33,511 nt of DNA. Source: an uncultured bacterium. Its GTDB lineage: Bacteria; Verrucomicrobiota; Kiritimatiellia; RFP12; UBA1067. The position numbers and the translations under genes are program-made. Every line of letters starts with the position of its first letter. Position 1 is the stretch's first letter. The notes beneath the pieces are model-generated. The model was not told where the DNA came from, searched no databases, and saw only the letters and a program-made list of their open reading frames with translations. Below, piece by piece: positions 32,167 to 33,511 of the stretch. The stretch spans positions 1 through 33,511 of the forward strand of contig CACXPT010000108.1 in the NCBI GenBank assembly GCA_902769585.1, written 5' to 3'.

Positions 32167-32997
32167 ATGATCATAGATTTTCATACTCACAACTTTCCGG
32201 ACTCAATCGCGCAACGTGCCATCGCGACGATGGTCGAGAAGCTCCGTCACGAGTTCGTTCCGTTCGGGGACGGCACCCTTGCGTGCCAGCTTGCCGCCGC
32301 CAAATCTGACGGCATCGACCGTTGCGTGATGTGCCCCGTCGCCACGAAGCCCGCGCAGGCGGACGTGATCCTGCGCACCGCGCGCGCTATCCGCGACGGC
32401 GAACTGGGGGAGGAGGCCGCCCGCGTCATCATCCCGCTCGCGTCTGCGTGTCCTGCCGACCCCGACTGCAAGGTTCGCCTGAAGGCGATCGCGGACGCGG
32501 GGATCAAGGGCATCAAGCTGCATCCGTACTACCAGGGGTTCCGGCTCGACGATCCTGCCGTATTCCCTTTCTTTTCCGCCGTGCGCGACCTGGGGCTCGT
32601 CGTCATCGTGCACTGCGGCTACGACCACGGTTTCCCGGACGGGCCGATGACGTGCGGCCCCCGGGAGATCGCGCGTCTCCTCTCGGCCGTGCCGGGGCTC
32701 GGGCCGCGCTTCGTGGCCGCTCACCTCGGCGGGCATCTGGGCAACCCGCCGGGGGCGACGGACAGGCTGCTGGAGACGGGCTGCCTGATCGACACGGCGT
32801 GCCTCGAGATGCTGCAGGACGATCCGGAGGCCATCCGCATCATGGAGAGCTGGCCAACCGAACGCGTCGTGTTCGGCACCGACTATCCGTGGAACCGCCA
32901 GCGGCCCCTCGTGGAATGGGTGAAGTCACACCGTCCCGACCCGGCCGCGCAAGAGGCGATCTTCCATCTGAACGCGGAACGTCTGCTCGCCCGTTAG
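32167..32997 (+). CDS. Amidohydrolase family 2 (metal-dependent hydrolase/decarboxylase-like)
   Basis: The 276-aa cytoplasmic protein has the TIM-barrel amidohydrolase-2 pattern (PF04909 type). The metal-binding H-x-H is in 'MIIDFHTHNFPD', then 'GIKGIKLHPYYQGF', 'VIVHCGYDH', 'FVAAHLGGHLGNPPG' and the conserved Asp in 'VVFGTDYPWNRQ'. The family includes decarboxylases of aromatic acids, lactonases and hydrolases of sugar-derived compounds. It starts 21 bases after the symporter stop without a strong Shine-Dalgarno, so it is probably the third gene of the GH31-symporter unit. The substrate is unknown, possibly a lactone or sugar acid taken up by the symporter. Confidence 0.9.
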   Translation: MIIDFHTHNFPDSIAQRAIATMVEKLRHEFVPFGDGTLACQLAAAKSDGIDRCVMCPVATKPAQADVILRTARAIRDGELGEEAARVIIPLASACPADPDCKVRLKAIADAGIKGIKLHPYYQGFRLDDPAVFPFFSAVRDLGLVVIVHCGYDHGFPDGPMTCGPREIARLLSAVPGLGPRFVAAHLGGHLGNPPGATDRLLETGCLIDTACLEMLQDDPEAIRIMESWPTERVVFGTDYPWNRQRPLVEWVKSHRPDPAAQEAIFHLNAERLLAR

Positions 32998-33041
32998 CAA
33001 GTTGTCCCCTTTTAGGGTGACATGCGTACACGGGCGAGTTA

Positions 33042-33050
33042 TGGTAGAAT
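33042..33050 (+). promoter_or_regulatory. Extended -10 promoter, probably leaderless, for the last gene
   Basis: TGGTAGAAT has -10 TAGAAT (33045-33050) with a TG extension. Only 8 bases separate it from GTG 33059, the same spacing as at the minus-strand gene (15366-15375). Both have CATCCC between -10 and start. If ATG 33041 is the real start, this would instead be inside the gene. Confidence 0.5.
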
Positions 33051-33058
33051 TTCATCCC

Positions 33059-33511
33059 GTGAAATGCTGCCAATTGATATGCCTCGGCCTTGCGATCGGG
33101 TTGTCGGCTTCGGGAATCGCCGAGAAGGCGAAGGATTCCGCGCCGATGACGCGACGCTGGACGACGCTCGACGGCTTGCACGAAAACGTCGTGACGGCGC
33201 TGTCGCGCTCGTCCGACGGCTACCTTTGGGTGACGACGCCGTTGGGCGTGGCGCGGTTCGATGGCGTGAAGTTCACCACCTATCTACCACCTGATCTGCC
33301 CGAAGTGCCGCCGCCCGCGACGAATGCGGTTGCGCTTCCGCGCCTGCCCGGACGGAAGGTGCAGTGCGCGCTCGCCGAGTCGAACGGCGTCGTGTGGGTG
33401 GGGACCGACGGAGACGGCCTGCTGCGGCTACGTCCACGTCTCGTCTCCCTGCGACAAGAGTCCCCCGCCACGAACGGCGTGGTACGGTTCACGGATTCCA
33501 TAGGTCGTGTC
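33059..33511 (+). CDS. Beta-propeller sensor-like protein (Reg_prop type), N-terminal part
   Basis: The reading frame is open from the start to the window edge (151 codons). It encodes a signal peptide (VKCCQLICLGLAIGLSASGI), then two-component-regulator propeller repeats: 'RWTTLDGLHENVVTALSRSS', 'DGYLWVTTPLGVARFDG' and 'ESNGVVWVGTDGDGLLRLRP'. Such repeats form the periplasmic sensor of hybrid two-component systems and are common on glycan-regulated loci in Bacteroidetes, but the kinase part would lie beyond the window. The start is GTG 33059 if the mRNA is leaderless (see 33042-33050); ATG 33041 in the same frame would add MVEFHP. No Shine-Dalgarno is clear for either. Confidence 0.75.
   Translation, partial: MKCCQLICLGLAIGLSASGIAEKAKDSAPMTRRWTTLDGLHENVVTALSRSSDGYLWVTTPLGVARFDGVKFTTYLPPDLPEVPPPATNAVALPRLPGRKVQCALAESNGVVWVGTDGDGLLRLRPRLVSLRQESPATNGVVRFTDSIGRV

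Noticed and set aside
33001..33020. Small hairpin GTCCCC...GGGTGAC after the amidohydrolase as a terminator
   Set aside because: Stem is short and imperfect with no T-tract after it.
1..33511. tRNA, rRNA or other structured RNA genes
   Set aside because: No cloverleaf or ribosomal signatures seen on reading either strand; a covariance-model search would be decisive.

Overview
The window looks like a chromosome segment from an uncultured, high-GC, Gram-negative PVC-group anaerobe, most probably Kiritimatiellota or a related Verrucomicrobiota/Lentisphaerota lineage. This is inferred from the gene set, without a database search. The pointers are an LptF/LptG permease (lipopolysaccharide outer membrane), an HzsA-related multihaem protein, many secreted glycan-active proteins, an AAA-ATPase/PD-(D/E)XK protein of a type often multicopy in gut anaerobes, and a REP-associated (RAYT) transposase with its repeats.

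Layout. 2-901: C-terminal part of a secreted leucine-rich-repeat protein, cut by the window edge. 942-3833: HzsA-like protein with a beta-propeller and three CxxCH haem sites. 3937-5955: Tat-exported TIM-barrel lipoprotein and dxr (isoprenoid synthesis). 6194-10372: secreted FAD-dependent oxidoreductase and a clan GH-D glycosidase. 10420-14103: DUF1846 protein, LptF/LptG permease and Hsp33 (hslO). 14085-15356 (minus): secreted protein of unknown function. 15443-18662: two-part beta-helix protein (GH28-like first half) interrupted by a frameshift. 18758-22046: internally duplicated secreted protein followed by a SASA-type esterase. 22158-23780: AAA-ATPase/nuclease-like protein. 23862-27013: large beta-helix surface protein, also frameshifted. 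27067-27732: RAYT transposase carrying copies of its own REP repeat in frame. 27794-28076: REP/BIME array. 28095-32997: GH31 glycosidase, SSS symporter with a remnant Kelch domain, and amidohydrolase. 33059-33511: start of a beta-propeller sensor-like protein, cut by the window edge.

How the genes fit together. Most of the window encodes exported proteins for breaking down or binding complex glycans (GH-D, GH31, GH28-like, SASA esterase, oxidoreductase, TIM-barrel isomerase), plus a sodium symporter that could import the released sugar or acid. Housekeeping genes (dxr, lptF/G-like, hslO) are interspersed. Several genes have their own promoter with a conserved extended -10 (TGNTATAMT) and often a G-rich spacer. 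Two promoters lie so close to the start codon that the mRNAs would be leaderless.

The most unusual features are: (i) a 27-nt REP palindrome invading the RAYT gene in frame, with a second palindrome of similar layout inside the symporter gene; (ii) a seven-residue C-terminal tail, G-x-x-(I/L)-(I/F)-(I/F)-(R/E), shared by four otherwise different secreted proteins; and (iii) three intergenic hairpins built from short degenerate words, one of which supplies the C-terminus and stop codon of a neighbouring gene.
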